Assembly: GCA_015143295.1 (NCBI GenBank)
Contig: CM026574.1
Span: 15,502,938-15,566,937, forward strand
From: Tetracentron sinense
Lineage: Eukaryota; Streptophyta; Magnoliopsida; Trochodendrales; Trochodendraceae
DNA length: 64,000 bases
Reading direction: 5' to 3'
The notes below the pieces were generated by a model. It was given only the letters and a program-made list of their open reading frames with translations, made no database searches and had not been told where the DNA came from. Below are positions 34,093 through 45,890 of the stretch, piece after piece. The position numbers and the translations under genes are program-made. Each line of letters opens with the position of its first letter. Positions within the stretch are counted from its first letter, which is position 1.

Positions 34093-34409
34093 GAGGAGAA
34101 TCAATGAAAGTTTTCGGATGAACTGGAAACTGGATTTAATGTTTTTTTTTTCCCTTAGAAACCATTTATTATTGTATCTTTTTTTTATAGAAATTTGTTT
34201 ATGTATCTTAAAATGTGATCAAAAACTGCCTTGAAGTTTCAAATGACTGAATCTTGAATAAGACCACCATAAGTCGCCTGGAACTTTTTTTTTCTCTCCT
34301 TAAATTGTCTACTTTGTATAACATAGTTGGTTTCATCCTTGGCTTTAATTATTATAAAAGTTAAAATTTTAGTTTCATAAAATAAGAGGAAGCAAATTAA
34401 TGAAGTTCC

Positions 34410-34608
34410 CAGAGGGGTGGACAAGTGGTTCCTAGGCCTTTCGCCAAGTGTGAGGTCCTGAGTTCCATGTCTCACTCCCCCTTTGGGGCTAGCCTTGCGC
34501 AGGTTTACCCGAACTTACCTGGTGTGGCGGGTTGCGGGCTCAAGTTGCACCCTCAGGGATTAGTCCTGACCCAAAGGGTTGGGGACAACCCGAGTTCCAA
34601 AAAAAAAA
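34410..34608 (+). mobile_element. tRNA-derived SINE with 11-bp target duplication
   Basis: The element starts CAGAGGGGTGGACAAGTGG (A-box region) and has GAGGTCCTGAGTTCCATG (B-box region). It ends in an A-run. It is flanked by perfect AATGAAGTTCC repeats at 34399-34409 and 34609-34619. The body contains GGGGCTAGCCTTGCGCAGG and GGATTAGTCCTGAC. The 3' half of a related copy occurs at about 63598-63700. It lies 320 bp past the glucanase stop codon. Confidence 0.88.
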
Positions 34609-34679
34609 AATGAAGTTCCATGGTAGATATTATGAGGAAATATTGTTGGCCTTCCCTCTTCAAGAGATGAGGCCCATGT

Positions 34680-35185
34680 GGGTTGAGAAAAACAGACTAA
34701 CATTCTCTATTTGAAAAATGAGAAAGTAATTGGGTAGGTGAGCATTTAATGCTCTTTATCTACCAAATACGAGCATTGAAGATTTTTTTTTATACACCCA
34801 AGAGACATTCACGGTTTAGCAAAGATTAAGAGATTTCTCTCTTGAAGAAGACTCATGTTTTGGGGGCATAGAGAAGCAAAATTATCCTCCATTGTGCAAG
34901 CTACTCTAATCCTTTGAAGTGTGTAATCTCACTTTACTTGTTTTATCCACTTTATTTAGTGAAACATTATTGTAATCAAGTGTTTCTATCACTTGATGTT
35001 GGAATCCTCTTGGGTTGTCTAGTGAGACCTTGTTCAGGCCCATTATTGTACTCATAGTGGAAGATTTTACCTGAACTTGGTCTCGTAGTTTTTCCCTTTA
35101 CACTAGAGGGTTTTCCACGTTAAAAATCGTGGTGTGCTTCTTATTGTGTTTGCTTTTTTTTTTTTGTGTGTGAATTGCTTCAACT
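34680..35185 (+). mobile_element. Copia-type LTR remnant
   Basis: The 3' half has the features of a Copia LTR: CTAGAGGGTTTTCCACGTTA with AAATCGTGGTGTGC near 35105-35140, after a stretch with TTGTAATCAAGTG repeats. No internal coding domain adjoins it. The ends are not fixed. Confidence 0.5.
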
Positions 35186-35334
35186 GGAATTTTATTCTAC
35201 ACATTTTGTGATACCATTAATTTGCACATAGATAGGAAAGGTGTGTGGTTTCCCATCAAATATTACTGCGGTGACTAGGCTCCACAAATTCCCTTGGTTG
35301 GTGATGGGGACTTCAATTTCCATATTTGTGGGTA

Positions 35335-35550
35335 CTGGAAAGAAAGGGTAGACCAGGTAAACCCAAGCCCACCCTTTGGGTAGACCGGGTAAACCCCGGG
35401 CACATGCAAGACCCCGCAACTCACATGTACCGGTAAGCTCAAGACCCATGAGAACCATGTAACCTTCTGCAGATGACCCCAAGGGGATGGCAAGAGTCGA
35501 ACTCTAGAACTCAGCTTCCAAAGACGTGGTCCTTTGCATAACTGCTCATA
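35335..35550 (-). mobile_element. tRNA-derived SINE, minus orientation
   Basis: On the minus strand the 5' part has GAGCAGTTATGCAAAGGACC (A-box-like) followed by CTAGAGTTCGACTCTTGCC (a good B box). Then come ACCGGTACATGTGAGTTGCG and a GGTTTACC(C/T)GGTCTACCC repeat. This is typical of plant SINEs. A clear target duplication was not found. A minus-strand open frame over the same segment is not a gene. Confidence 0.65.
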
Positions 35551-35670
35551 AATGTCTCGAAGAAGACTTGAGATTTACCCGTGTTCATCTCCAAACCTAG
35601 CTCGCAAAATTTTGTAAGAGCATCCTTATGCATCGAATTGAGCTAATATTTCAAGTTACTATGTAATAAT

Positions 35671-38600
35671 TGTAAGCACCCAATTTTTACACTCTGGTTA
35701 AACTGCATAAACTCAACCTTCCCCCAGTGGAGTCCCCTGTAAGCCCTAGATAAGCCCTAGGTATACCATTACCCCTAGCTAGACCCCAGCTAAACCCTAG
35801 GTATACCCTAACCTCAGGCTCAAGGCCCATTAGCAATCCTTAAGCCTAAAACCTAGGATAACCCTAGCTAAACCCTAGGTCCAACCCTAGGTAAGCCCTA
35901 GACCTTGCCCTAGACCTAACCCTAGCCCTAGACCTAGCCTAAACCTAGGCCAAAGCCTTCACGGGCTCAAGGCCCATATGCCTAGTCCAAAAGCCAAAAC
36001 CCAATAGTCTAAGCCTTTGGGGGCCCAAGCAAGGGCCCACCACAACCCTAGGGGTCCACATAGGTGGGACCCACACCCCTCAATTCGAAAATGGGCAGGA
36101 AAAGTCCTAGAGAGGCAAGCTTATCCACATTTCGGCCCAAGTGTGCGAGGGCCTGGCCTATAATAGAAAAAAAAACTCAGGGTGTCGTCAATAATCGAAT
36201 TACCGATACCCTCATTTGCCTTTGTTTGGGTGTGGCGGTAATTCGATTACCGCCACCACTGAAACTTACAGAACGCATATCAGCGCTCTTCCTGCCACCT
36301 TGGGTCCTTCACTATTGGTCTCCCACGCCTCTACTAATGCCAATACTGCCCCCATGCATCTCCCCTTCCCCTCAATAAAAGCAGGAACACCCCCATGGTT
36401 TGATCACGCCTCTTTTGCTACAATCAGACCCTGTCCAAGCTCTTACACTCCATCCCCAGGTCATCTCAGACCTCCTCAGGTGTACTCAGACCCCCTCTTC
36501 ACTGTGCCACCCTTGTCACAACCATCACAGCCTCTACGCTTCCACGGCAATAGCCCTCCAAGGGTAGGGCCACCCCTCATCCTTCCCTCTCTTTGTATTA
36601 ACTATAAGGGACCCTTGGTCCTACTCCTTTTTTTTGCTTTTCTATAGCTTCATAGCTGAGGACAGGGGTCCCCCACCTTCACCATAGGTGTGGGGAACCC
36701 CCTAGAGGCTCCAACTCGGGTTCACACCCTCTCCCCTTGCATGGTGAATCCCTCTAAGGTCTGGGGGGTCCTCAAATCATGAGGAACCCCCTTGGCTTGC
36801 ACTAGTGCAGCCCCACAGTGGGCAAACGCGTTTTTTGGGCAAAATGCTAAATGTCGATAGAATATCTACCAACTTTTTTGAACCTTACCTATAACTTAGT
36901 GTTAACCCTTGTTAGTCTAGGCCCTGGTCCAATTCAGGGCCATGTCTGGGTACCTCAAACCCTCGGCTATCTCCCTGTAAATTCTTAACCCCTGACCTTG
37001 AGTTTAACCATGATTAACATGGCCTTAAACTCAGGTTTTCAGGCTGTCGGCAGTCTGATTACCACAATCTTGATCTTATTTTTCAGTAACTTTGAGCCCC
37101 TATGGAGCCCACATACCTCTTGCTCTGGGGCCCATTCAAGGCCCAGTGGGAAGCCCTAAGTCCCCTCTATCTCCCTGCAAATTTTCAGACCCAAGGGCCA
37201 AGCATAACCATGGTTAGCAAGGCCCCAAAATGTGGTTAACAGATTATCGGCAATTTGATTACCGACACACCAGAAAGCCACTGTCAGAGTATTGGCGGTA
37301 ATAAGATTACCGACAACACAAACTGTTTTTTTTTTTCATACTTTGAGCCCCTGTGGGGCCCACACCTGAGCTCCTCTTGGACTGAGACCGGGCCAATTGG
37401 ATTCCTGACACTCCAGGCTACCTATCCTTGGCTTTACTTTACCCAGGGGTGATCCATAACCCCAATTAAACTCTCACAAACCATGGTTAAAAATTTACTG
37501 TAATGAGGGTAATCCGATTACCTCAATTCTGTAAATTTTTTATCTTGGGCTTTGTGCAGGGCCCAGACCTGGTAGGAGGCTATTCTAGGCCCTGTCACAC
37601 CTTCTGGGCCCATTTTCAACTGACCTTTACCCTTAACCATGGTTAAAACGACCTCCGGTTATTTTTTAATCATGGTTAAACACCACTTAACCCCACAAAA
37701 ATTAAAATTTAAAAAAGTCCTAAAAAATCCAGAAAAATACCAAATACCAAAAAATTAACTTTTGGACCTTTTTAACCATGGTTAACACCTGTAACCATGG
37801 TTAATCATCTTTTTAACCCCGATTAGCAACCCTAACCCTGGGTTAACACACTCTTTTGCCTCCGGGCTTCATCCTTGGCCTACCAGACCTAAACCCTAGT
37901 CTACCGGACTACCCCTTAGCCTACCGGGCCCATATTTTACACATTGACCAACCCCAGTCAAGCAAAACTCTAATCTACCGGATTAGGCTCATTAGCCACC
38001 TTTGGTGCACATACACACATCCATTAGCCTTAGGACGGGCTCAAGTGCTAGAACTACGCTCGGTCTGATCTCACCTCTAATGTGAGTACGTAGGCAACCT
38101 AACCCAGGTTCGATCCTAGTTAACTTTACTTTCTTATAGTTAGTATTAACTTAAACATTTTGGTATTTGTTTAACTTTGAACTTTAATTTGGCTTAAATC
38201 TAACAAGTAGAGAACTACTACTATATGTGGAGTGTCGGGGTGCCTAACCCATTCCCTGAGATGTTGGATAAGGACTTGGTCTATGATTAGAGATTAGGGT
38301 AAGAGATTCGGTTAAGTCCGGAGAAGGGGTTAGGCACCCCGGCACTTCTATTTTTCAATGGTTCCCTACTTGGTAGGATTAAGCCAAATTGAAGTCAATG
38401 TTAATCAAATGCCTTAATATTTAACGTAATACTAATCTAAGAAAGAAAAGCTAATTAAGGTCGAACCCGAATTGAGTTGCCTATGGGGTGAGATCAAACT
38501 GAGCGTAGTTTTAGCACATGAGCCCGTGCCAAGGCTAGGGGGGTGTGTGTATGCACCGAAGGTGGCTAATGAGCAAATCTGGTAGATTATGGTTTTGTTT

Positions 38601-41412
38601 GACCGAGGTTGGTCAATGTGCAATGTTTGGACCCGAAGGCTAGGTTTGGGCCCTGTAGGCCAATAGAGGAGCCCGGTAGGGTAAGGGTGAGGCCCAGTAG
38701 GTCAAAGTGTTTTAATTAATGGTTAGAGTTGCTAACCGGGGTTAAAAAGATATTTAACCATGGTTAGGGATACCAACCAAGGTTTAAAAGTCCAGAAGCT
38801 GTATCTTTGGTCTTTTTATATTTTTTGGATTTTTTTGAGATTTTTCCAGATTATTTTCCAGGGTTAAGGATTGCTTAACCATGGTTGGGGGGTCACCATG
38901 ATTAGGATTGCTAACCATGGTCAAATGGCTGAAACAAATCATTTTTTGGGCATCTCAGAATATTTCTAATTTTTTGAAGAATTTTCTAAAATTTTGTGGG
39001 TTAAGGGCTGCTTAACCATGGTTAAATACTAACCAAATATAGAGTTTGACCATGGTTAAGGGTCCTAATCAGGGTAAAAATAATCACAGAAGATCATTCT
39101 GGAATCTTTAGATTATTTCTAATTTTTTGAATATTTTTTCAGAATTTTGTAGGCTAAGGAGTGTTTAACCATGATTTAATGTTAACCAAAGATAGATTTA
39201 ACCATGGTTAAGGGTCTGGTCAGTTCAAAATTGGGTCCAGAGGGAGCATGACAGGGCCTAAACTAACCTCCTACCTGATCTGGGCCCTGTGCAAAACCCA
39301 GAAGTTAAAAAAATCAAAATGGAGATAATGGTATTACCTCTATTACAATTAACTTTTTAATCGTGGTTTACAGGGTGTTAACTCGGGTTAGGGACTAAAC
39401 CAGGGAAAACTAAGATCATAGGATGGTAGCCTGGACTACAGGGAAGACCCTGGGCCTTTGATGGGCTCAAGAAAAGGTCATGTGTGGGCCCCACAGTGGG
39501 CCAAAGATATTTTACTTGGTAGACTGAAATAACACTATTCCAACTAACCCTGGTTTACCGGGTTTTAACTCGACTTAGAGGTGACCCCTCAAGGTTCTGA
39601 GACCACAAAGGTGTAGCTTGGACTTCAGGAAAGACCCTGGGCCTTTGGTGGGCCTAGGGGAAGGTTAGGTGTGGGCCCTACAGTGGGCCAAAGATGCCTT
39701 ATTTGAAAGTTTGAAATGACGAGTTTCAACTTTTGAGGCCAAACTTAACCATGGTTAAGGGGCAGTTAGGGCATGGGAAGGTTAGGTAGGTATCCAGGGG
39801 TGAGGTGAGACTAACCATGGCCCTGGACTTGACTAAGACCTCACCTAACTAGGGTTAAAATGGTAAAAATAGTGAAGGTCAACCGCCATTAAAATTTTTA
39901 CCCGAAAAACTGATTTGCCCACTAAGGGGCTGCACTAGTGCGGGTCCAGGGGGTTCCTTATGGTCTGAGGACCCCCAGACTTTAAAGGGATGAACCATGC
40001 ATACTTGATGGGTGTTCAACCCGAGTTACACCTCAAAGGGATCCCCCATGCCTACGGTTAAGGCACGGGGGTCCTTATCCTTGGTGAATGCAAGAAACGG
40101 CAACAAAATAAGACAAAAGGGGACCCCTAGATTAGGACCAGAGGTCCTTACAATGCTGTAACAGCACTAAGCAAAAATAATAATAAAAACAGAGAGTTCT
40201 ACCCTGGTGGTCTCGTGGTGGTGCAACTGCAAGTGGTGGTGGTGCTCGAGCACGGCTGGGGTGAGTCTGGTGGAGTCCCTAGGGGCCTAAGGAGTGGTCT
40301 CAGGCAGGGGACAAAGACTAGGGTGGCTGATAGGGGTGCTAACTGAGCCTGGACAGAAACTTGGGGAAGGTGGTGGTTGATTGTGGCGAGTGAGGGGTGG
40401 CCTAAGGTTGTGCAGGGCAGGGTCTGGACGCCTGCCTGAGGTTGGACAAGGGTCTTAGAGTGCTAGAAGGTGTCGAAGTCGGGTTGGTTTGGTTTTGGCT
40501 GGGGTTTGATGCCGAAAATTGGAGTCCGGGAGAACCATGGAGGTGGTGGCTACTTATAGCAGCTGGGCAGACCCTTGGGGGCACTATGAGGATCAAGAGA
40601 GGCGTGGGGAACCGACTGGGAGAAGGCTAGGAGCAGCAGGGAGGAGCCTGGGGCAATAGGGGAATTGCTGATACGCATATCTTGCTGGAGAAGATGAACA
40701 GTGTTTTGTTTTTTTTCTATTTCGGGCCTAACCTTCACACATGTGTGGGCCGAAAACAACCCCTTCCTTTACCCTATTGGGAGTTGGCGCCCACATTCAA
40801 ATTTTTAAAAAGGGTAAGTAGGCCCTACTGGGGTTGGGCTTTGTGGGCCCATGTTTGGGCCCAAAGATGAGTTTTAGCCGCTGTTTTGGAGTTTTGGGCC
40901 TGAAATGGGCTTTAGACTTTTGAAGTTTTTACCTAGGGTTTAAGTAGGGTTTAGGACATTACCTAGGTTTGACTAGGGTTTTGGGTTTTAGGGGTTTGCT
41001 AATGGGCCTTGAGCCTGTAGGGTTTTAGGCTTAGGGTTCACTTAGGGTTAGGTCTAGGGTTTACCTAGGGTTTAGAGTTTTGTCTAAGGTTTAGTGCTTT
41101 GCCTAGGGTTTAGGGTTTGGACTAGGGCTAGGCCTAGGGTTAGGTCTAGGGTTTACCTAGGGTTAGCATAGGGTTTGGTCTATGGCTTAGGGTTTTAAAT
41201 TGAAATGGGCCTTGAGCCCGTAGAAGTTTGGATTCTAGGGTTTAGGGTTTTGCCTAGGGTTTACCCAGGGTTTAGGGTTTACCTAGGGTATGGTCTAGGG
41301 TTTAGGATTTTTGTCTAAGGCTTAGGACTTTGACTGGGGATTCAGCTGGAGATGACCATGATTAATGATGTTAACCATGGTTAGGGCAGAGTGTAAAAAT
41401 TGGGTGTTTACA
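35671..41412. mobile_element. Inverted pair of large LTRs
   Basis: The left arm (35671-~38262) is a plus-oriented copy of the LTR family at 20759-23514, starting TGTAAGCACCCAATTTTTAC. The right arm (~38263-41412) is a minus-oriented copy whose reverse complement starts TGTAAACACCCAATTTTTAC. Landmarks occur in mirror order: GTGAGTACGTAGGCAACC near 38081 versus its inverse near 38475, and GTGTCGGGGTGCCTAACCC near 38233 versus GGGTTAGGCACCCCGGCAC near 38326. Both arms are cut short at the junction (38255-38300), the left after CCATTCCCTGAG and the right after CCTTATCCAAC. The 5-bp flanks do not match. No pol domain is present. Open frames within are not supported as genes. Confidence 0.78.
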
Positions 41413-41813
41413 CTTAGGATCACAAATTTTTAAGATTTTTTCCTAAGAACTAATGTAAGGTTATTTAACCTAAAGAGTTAGTGAATCTTAACGACATTTA
41501 CTTTTGGTTAATAAGCTTTAATCCTTTATGTCAAGATTTTTTCATTTTGTTTTCTTAAAAAATCTCAACCACATATAATGAGAGCTAAAATTGACACGTG
41601 TTGCCGTTGGTGTTCAAAATATTTTTTCCTAAATACCATGTTTAAATTATTTGACCTAAGAGCTTTTTTAATCCTTTCTTTCAAGTACTAAGGTTATATT
41701 AACCACAAGAGATAGTGGATCTTAATTAATTACATTTAAGATTTACAAGTAACAGGCCAGGGGATGCACATTTTTTAAATGTTTCCCAAAAAGTTAAGGT
41801 TAGATTCAAACAA
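41413..41813. other. Non-coding with MITE-like debris
   Basis: Words such as TTATTTAACCTAAAGAGTTAGTG and TTAACCACAAGAGATAGTGG suggest diverged copies of the TTAACC-type MITEs. No gene is seen. Confidence 0.4.
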
Positions 41814-42367
41814 CATATATGAATTGTGTTACTCATTGAAATCAAATAGAAATTGGATGGTTGATCATCCAACCTTGTTTCTATTTTAGAATGCGTGGAA
41901 TACAACTTTATTCTCATTTTTTCCATTTTAAATGCTAATATCAGGTTGGATTCTTTACTAAAATTCAATTTTTATTCATTTATTTTGAGCATATATAAAA
42001 ATTCATTTGATGTATTGATTGTCACTTTCAACCCTGCCATTTGGTCCATTGTTTTAGACTCATTAGAACTGAACATTTACATGCATTGCACATATATGAA
42101 TTGTGTTACTCATTGAAATCAAATAGAAATTGGATGGTTGATCATCCAACCTTGTTTCTATTTCAGAATGTGTGGAATACAACTTTATTCTCATTTTTTC
42201 CATTTTAAATGCTAATATCAGGTTGGATTCTTTACTAAAATTCAATTTTTATTCATTTATTTTGAGCATATATAAAAATTCATTTGATGTATTGATTGTC
42301 ACTTTCAACCCTGCCATTTGGTCTATTGTTTTAGACTCATTAGAATTGAATATTTACATGCATTGCA
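41814..42367. repeat. 277-bp tandem duplication, two copies
   Basis: Copy 1 is 41814-42090 and copy 2 is 42091-42367. They differ by about five or six substitutions (for example TTTTAGAATGCG/TTTCAGAATGTG and GAACTGAAC/GAATTGAAT), so roughly 98% identical. Short frames on both strands are therefore present twice; none shows a domain. No flanking target duplication was seen, so unequal exchange or replication slippage is likelier than transposition. Confidence 0.95.
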
Positions 42368-42664
42368 CGTGCATTCTGCGAGTATATATATATATATAAT
42401 AAACGAGTTAAAGCTTGAGTTGTTCGGAGTAGCTTAGTTCATTTACGTACCAGCCCTAGGTAAATGTATAAGCTATAATTAACAAACCTGAGCTCGAGCT
42501 ATTTGCGAATAGTTCGCTTACCATTCTCATGTAATTATGTAAGTTAATAATGAGGGTGCAATCATCAAATATTGGGGTATATCTAGCACTATCATTTAAT
42601 TACTAATATTCCTTCTATGTTCATGTCCCGTCTATAATACTACTCTAGTTTTTTTTGTTGGGCC
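42368..42664. other. Non-coding, no gene recognised
   Basis: It contains an (AT)n microsatellite near 42383-42400 and otherwise nothing that I recognise. Confidence 0.4.
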
Positions 42665-42900
42665 AGTTGTGATACTTTATGCGTGCGCGCATGCCCCTCC
42701 AAACCGCCACGTGTCCCATTTAACCCCTATTAATTGTGGTTAAGCATCATTAATATAGGGTTAATATTTTTATATTTTTTCAACAAGGTTAGATTTATTT
42801 ATCCTAGGGATGAGTGAATCTCAACCACAGTTAATGAAGGTTAAATGGGACACGTGGTGGCCTAGAGAGGCGTGCACATTCTGCCAGCCCCCGTCAAGTA
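42665..42900. mobile_element. MITE of the GCCACGTGTCCC family
   Basis: Inverted ends of about 30 bp: GCCACGTGTCCCATTTAACC on the left mirrors GGTTAAATGGGACACGTGG on the right, with GCGTGC-type words outside. It is the clearest copy of this family in the window; internal words TTAATTGTGGTTAAG and CAACCACAGTTAATG are also inverted. Non-coding. Confidence 0.75.
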
Positions 42901-43094
42901 TCATTCTCCTTTTTTCTAATCACAAACCCTTTTAGTTTTGTTTTTGTACAAGTCATACAGTTAACCCTTCAAATCAATATTTTCTTCGTGTTCAGTATTG
43001 GTGGGCACATAGGGTATTGAAGTATGAAAGTTTGGGTCTCCCGCCCGTGTTATCTTGAGCTCTTCTTCTTCTACTAAGGGTCATCCGTAGCTTC

Positions 43095-43510
43095 TTTGTT
43101 TTGAGTGAATCCCCTATAACGAATTATTTGGATTCAATACTCCCCACACTCTTTTGTCAACTGCATCTGGAGACTGGAAAAAATCTTCATGACCTTATTT
43201 TGATTACCGACCTATCCGAGGAGCTCATTGCTTCCTTCCCCACTTCTTCCTCTCAAGTCGAAGCGCCTTCAACTGCAGCTAGTTTGCGAAGAGTTGCGTT
43301 AGCGTTGACAGCTCTATGCAAAAAGAGATCGTAGCACTAGAATGGTTTGCTACTTGGGATTGAGTCTCTCTTCCTCTAGGGAAATCAATAGTTGGCTACA
43401 AGTGGGTCTATAAATTCAACAAAAAGTTGATGGAGCTGTTGAGAGGTTGAAGGCAAGATTGGTGGCCAAGGGATACACACAAGAGTATGGAGTCAAAACT
43501 GAGGCAATGA
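43095..43510 (+). pseudogene. Ty1/Copia reverse transcriptase fragment
   Basis: Positions about 43390-43500 encode GYKWVYKFN followed, after a one-base shift, by KKVDGAVERLKARLVAKGYT. This is the start of the Copia reverse transcriptase domain. Upstream, IVALEWFATWD-like codons (about 43330) correspond to the usual linker, with a stop. The preceding 78-codon open frame (43101-43334) has no recognised domain. Catalytic motifs are absent, so this is a short dead fragment. Confidence 0.75.
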
Positions 43511-44106
43511 AATTATTGCGAAAATAATTCAACATCTAGTATGTTGATTCGTACTCTTACCTTGAACAAGGCTAGAGGACTGAGGGCATCTTGAAGAAAG
43601 TCAAGCAAGAAGAGATGGCTTGCCCCTAGCTCTAACTAATCTCTATACTTTGCTATCACAGGAAGTGCTTTCATTCCCTGCTTCTATAACTAACTATTCC
43701 TTATCGGCATCTCAGAATAGTGATGAATCCTATTAGTAAAACTTGTCAGTCTACCTAAAGGCATGGAGAAGGAAGAGATAAGAGGGCCCTATGGAGAATG
43801 TGGTTAGAAATCCATAATACCGATCCCATCGCCTATCTTTCCCCATCTAGCCGCCCCTTTTTTGTTACTTAGGCCATCCGAAGCCAGAAGAAGGAGAGAA
43901 GTGATTAGAGGAAGCTGGTCTATTCCTTTCATTCCCACATTCATGATCTTCCAGCTCCCTCCGATCAATGGTCGAATATGCTAATTGATTGAATATGCTA
44001 CCTACCGCCCTCCTTGAGTCACAATTTTTTTGATTTTTGGCACCATAGGATCTTCTCGTTAGCCGCAACCCCAATTAGTAGTATTAGTATATGTTTTAGG
44101 TTAATG
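43511..44106. other. Unassigned sequence, mixed composition
   Basis: This stretch is less AT-rich than its surroundings and lacks transposon termini. It reads like degraded organelle-derived or intergenic DNA; that is an impression, not a match. Short frames (e.g. 43865-44074 minus) have no domain. Confidence 0.3.
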
Positions 44107-44925
44107 AGTTAGGGGCAGAGCTAGGATTTTTTCCTTTGGGGGCTAAAGTATATTTACCAAGAAATTTAATGGGGATGCGGCTTGGGGGCAAAGCCGTCGT
44201 TTTTTTTTTTTTGGTGTAATGGATCTATCGTGGTCATAAAATTCGTTAATGTTGCATTCAAATAAAGATATGATATTCAAGAAAAACAAGGGTTGAGAAG
44301 AGCCACTGTATAAATAAAATTAATTATACTTTTACTTTTATATTATAAATAGAAAAATATTACAAAAATTTAAGGATAAAGCTTCTGAGACCATTGAGAC
44401 TGTGCTATAAGAACACATGATTTTAGGTGGGGCCCACCATGTGAAATGGGCCCCACCTGAAATCTTGTGATGTTAGAGCACCTCTCGGTGGTCTCGGCCC
44501 TATGGCGGTCTCAATAGCAAAGTCCAAAATTTAAAGGAGCCAAAACTTCCCACATAAGCAAGAAGTACATCTTATTTTGGAGGAGTGGGTTCGTCTAATC
44601 ATCATCTCATAAGTCAAAATGTGTCATTTTTAACAATCTTTAACCGTGGTTAAGATTCACTAACGCTTAGGGTTCAATCATGTAACCTTAGTTTTTTAGA
44701 AAAAAAATTAACCATTGTAGTTAAAATTTCTTAACTAGGGTAAAATGGCAGTTAAAGGGCATTGTAACTGAGGCCAGACGGTTTTGGACTAGCCAAACCA
44801 AATCAGTTCTGAATTTGGGGTCACTAAATACAAAAATCTGATTTTAAAAAAAAATTATACCTAAAGCATTATTAAGTTTTCAAAATGTTTGGGGCCATGG
44901 CCCCTCCCTGTCCCCTAGTGCTAGT
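44107..44925. mobile_element. GGGGCGGAGC-family element with nested MITEs
   Basis: The left end is AGGGGCAGAGCTAGGATTT and the right end GGCCATGGCCCCTCCCTG. The same design occurs at 29048-29694. Nested inside are the MITE at 44375-44535 and a TTAACCGTGG-type MITE at about 44625-44815 that shares AGGCCAGACGGTTTTGG with the copy at 57855-58095. Confidence 0.55.
44375..44535. mobile_element. MITE with GAGACCATTGAGAC termini, copy 2
   Basis: Left GCTTCTGAGACCATTGAGAC and right GGTGGTCTCGGCCCTATGG with GCGGTCTCAATAGCA are inverted. The interior has GGTGGGGCCCACC and GGGCCCCACCTG. It matches the copy at 20490-20750 and is nested in the element at 44107-44925. Confidence 0.7.
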
Positions 44926-45229
44926 GTCTCGGGTTTGCACTTTGCACCTTGTGGTCATGTGTTCAACATCGATCGTTCGTCTCTCCACGAGTTCTCCTTC
45001 CACCCAATTTTAGGGTTTGAAATAACCAAAACAATGGAGCTATCACCATCGACTGAATTCGGCTAATTGGCGATGTGCTCTGGATTCTCAATGAACTCTG
45101 CACTAAAGCAATGCCCAAGTCTTTGGTAACCATGAAAACTATCTCGCTCTATGCTCTATCCTACTATGTTAGGGTTTCAAAATTTTCAATTATATTTCTA
45201 GATTTTTTGTTTTTTTTGGCATTTAGTAC

Positions 45230-45500
45230 AAATATATTGATATGATTGAGAAGAAGATAACAGTTTACAGAACTTATTCCCACTTATGGGGGGAAACCCT
45301 CATAACACGAATTGATTAAAATGATACTCTTTTCCTTTGTTTTTCTTTGATTCAATACATCTTTATAGGACTCAATACATTCATGCCCAAGCAACTCTCC
45401 TAACTACCTAACAACCATAGCTAACAACCAATAGTATAGCTAACCACCTAACAACTTCTTATCCCAACTGATTAACTAACTACCTAATCTGATCATCACC
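45230..45500 (-). mobile_element. Probable 3' LTR piece of the Gypsy element
   Basis: This segment follows the stop codon of the minus-strand chromodomain fragment, where the 3' LTR of a chromovirus is expected. It has repeated CTAACTACCTAACAACC-type words and, read on the minus strand, TATAAAGATGTATTGA as a possible TATA region. The termini are not resolved. Confidence 0.45.
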
Positions 45501-45534
45501 TAACATTCCTTCCCCCTTCAGAACAACCTTGTCC

Positions 45535-45890
45535 TCAAGGTTGAAAATTTGGATACAACTTTTGAATGTTCTCCCATTCCTCCCAAGTGGCATCCTCTGG
45601 AAAGGAATTTGACCATTGCAGCAATACCTGAGTGGTAGCTTTGTTGTGTTTGTTGATAATACGACGATCCAAAATTGCAATAGGTTCCAAGAGAATCTGG
45701 CCATCATCTCTTATATATGGTAGATCTGTTTGAGGACGAACTTGTGATCCCAACTTCTTCTTGAGTATGAAGACATGGAAGCAAAAGGATATTGGTAATT
45801 CCACTTTGTATGCCACTTTGCCAATTCGTTTAAGGACACGATAAGGACCAAAATAACGAGGAGCTAACTTCAGGTTTTTCTAGATGGAGA
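45535..45890 (-). pseudogene. Ty3/Gypsy integrase C-terminus with chromodomain
   Basis: On the minus strand, NLKLAPRYFGPYRVLKRIGK (45886 downwards) is the GPY/F module of a chromovirus integrase. It continues in frame through VAYKVELP to a chromodomain-like tail: DRRIINKHNKATTQVLLQWS, then FPEDATWEEWENIQKLYPNF and the stop. The chromodomain of these elements guides integration to heterochromatin. Everything upstream (gag, protease, RT, integrase core) is missing because an L1 fragment adjoins at about 45890. A short deletion follows SFCFHVFILKK relative to the usual HPVFHVSQLKK, so the domain itself is not intact. Confidence 0.85.

Noticed and set aside
36064-36647. Overlapping open frames of 104 and 143 codons
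   Set aside because: They fall in the left arm of the inverted LTR pair, equivalent to the same part of the LTR at 20759. Different frames are open in each copy, so there is no conserved protein.
40402-40870. Open frames on both strands near 40.5 kb
   Set aside because: Right arm of the inverted LTR pair; the frames are not conserved between arms.
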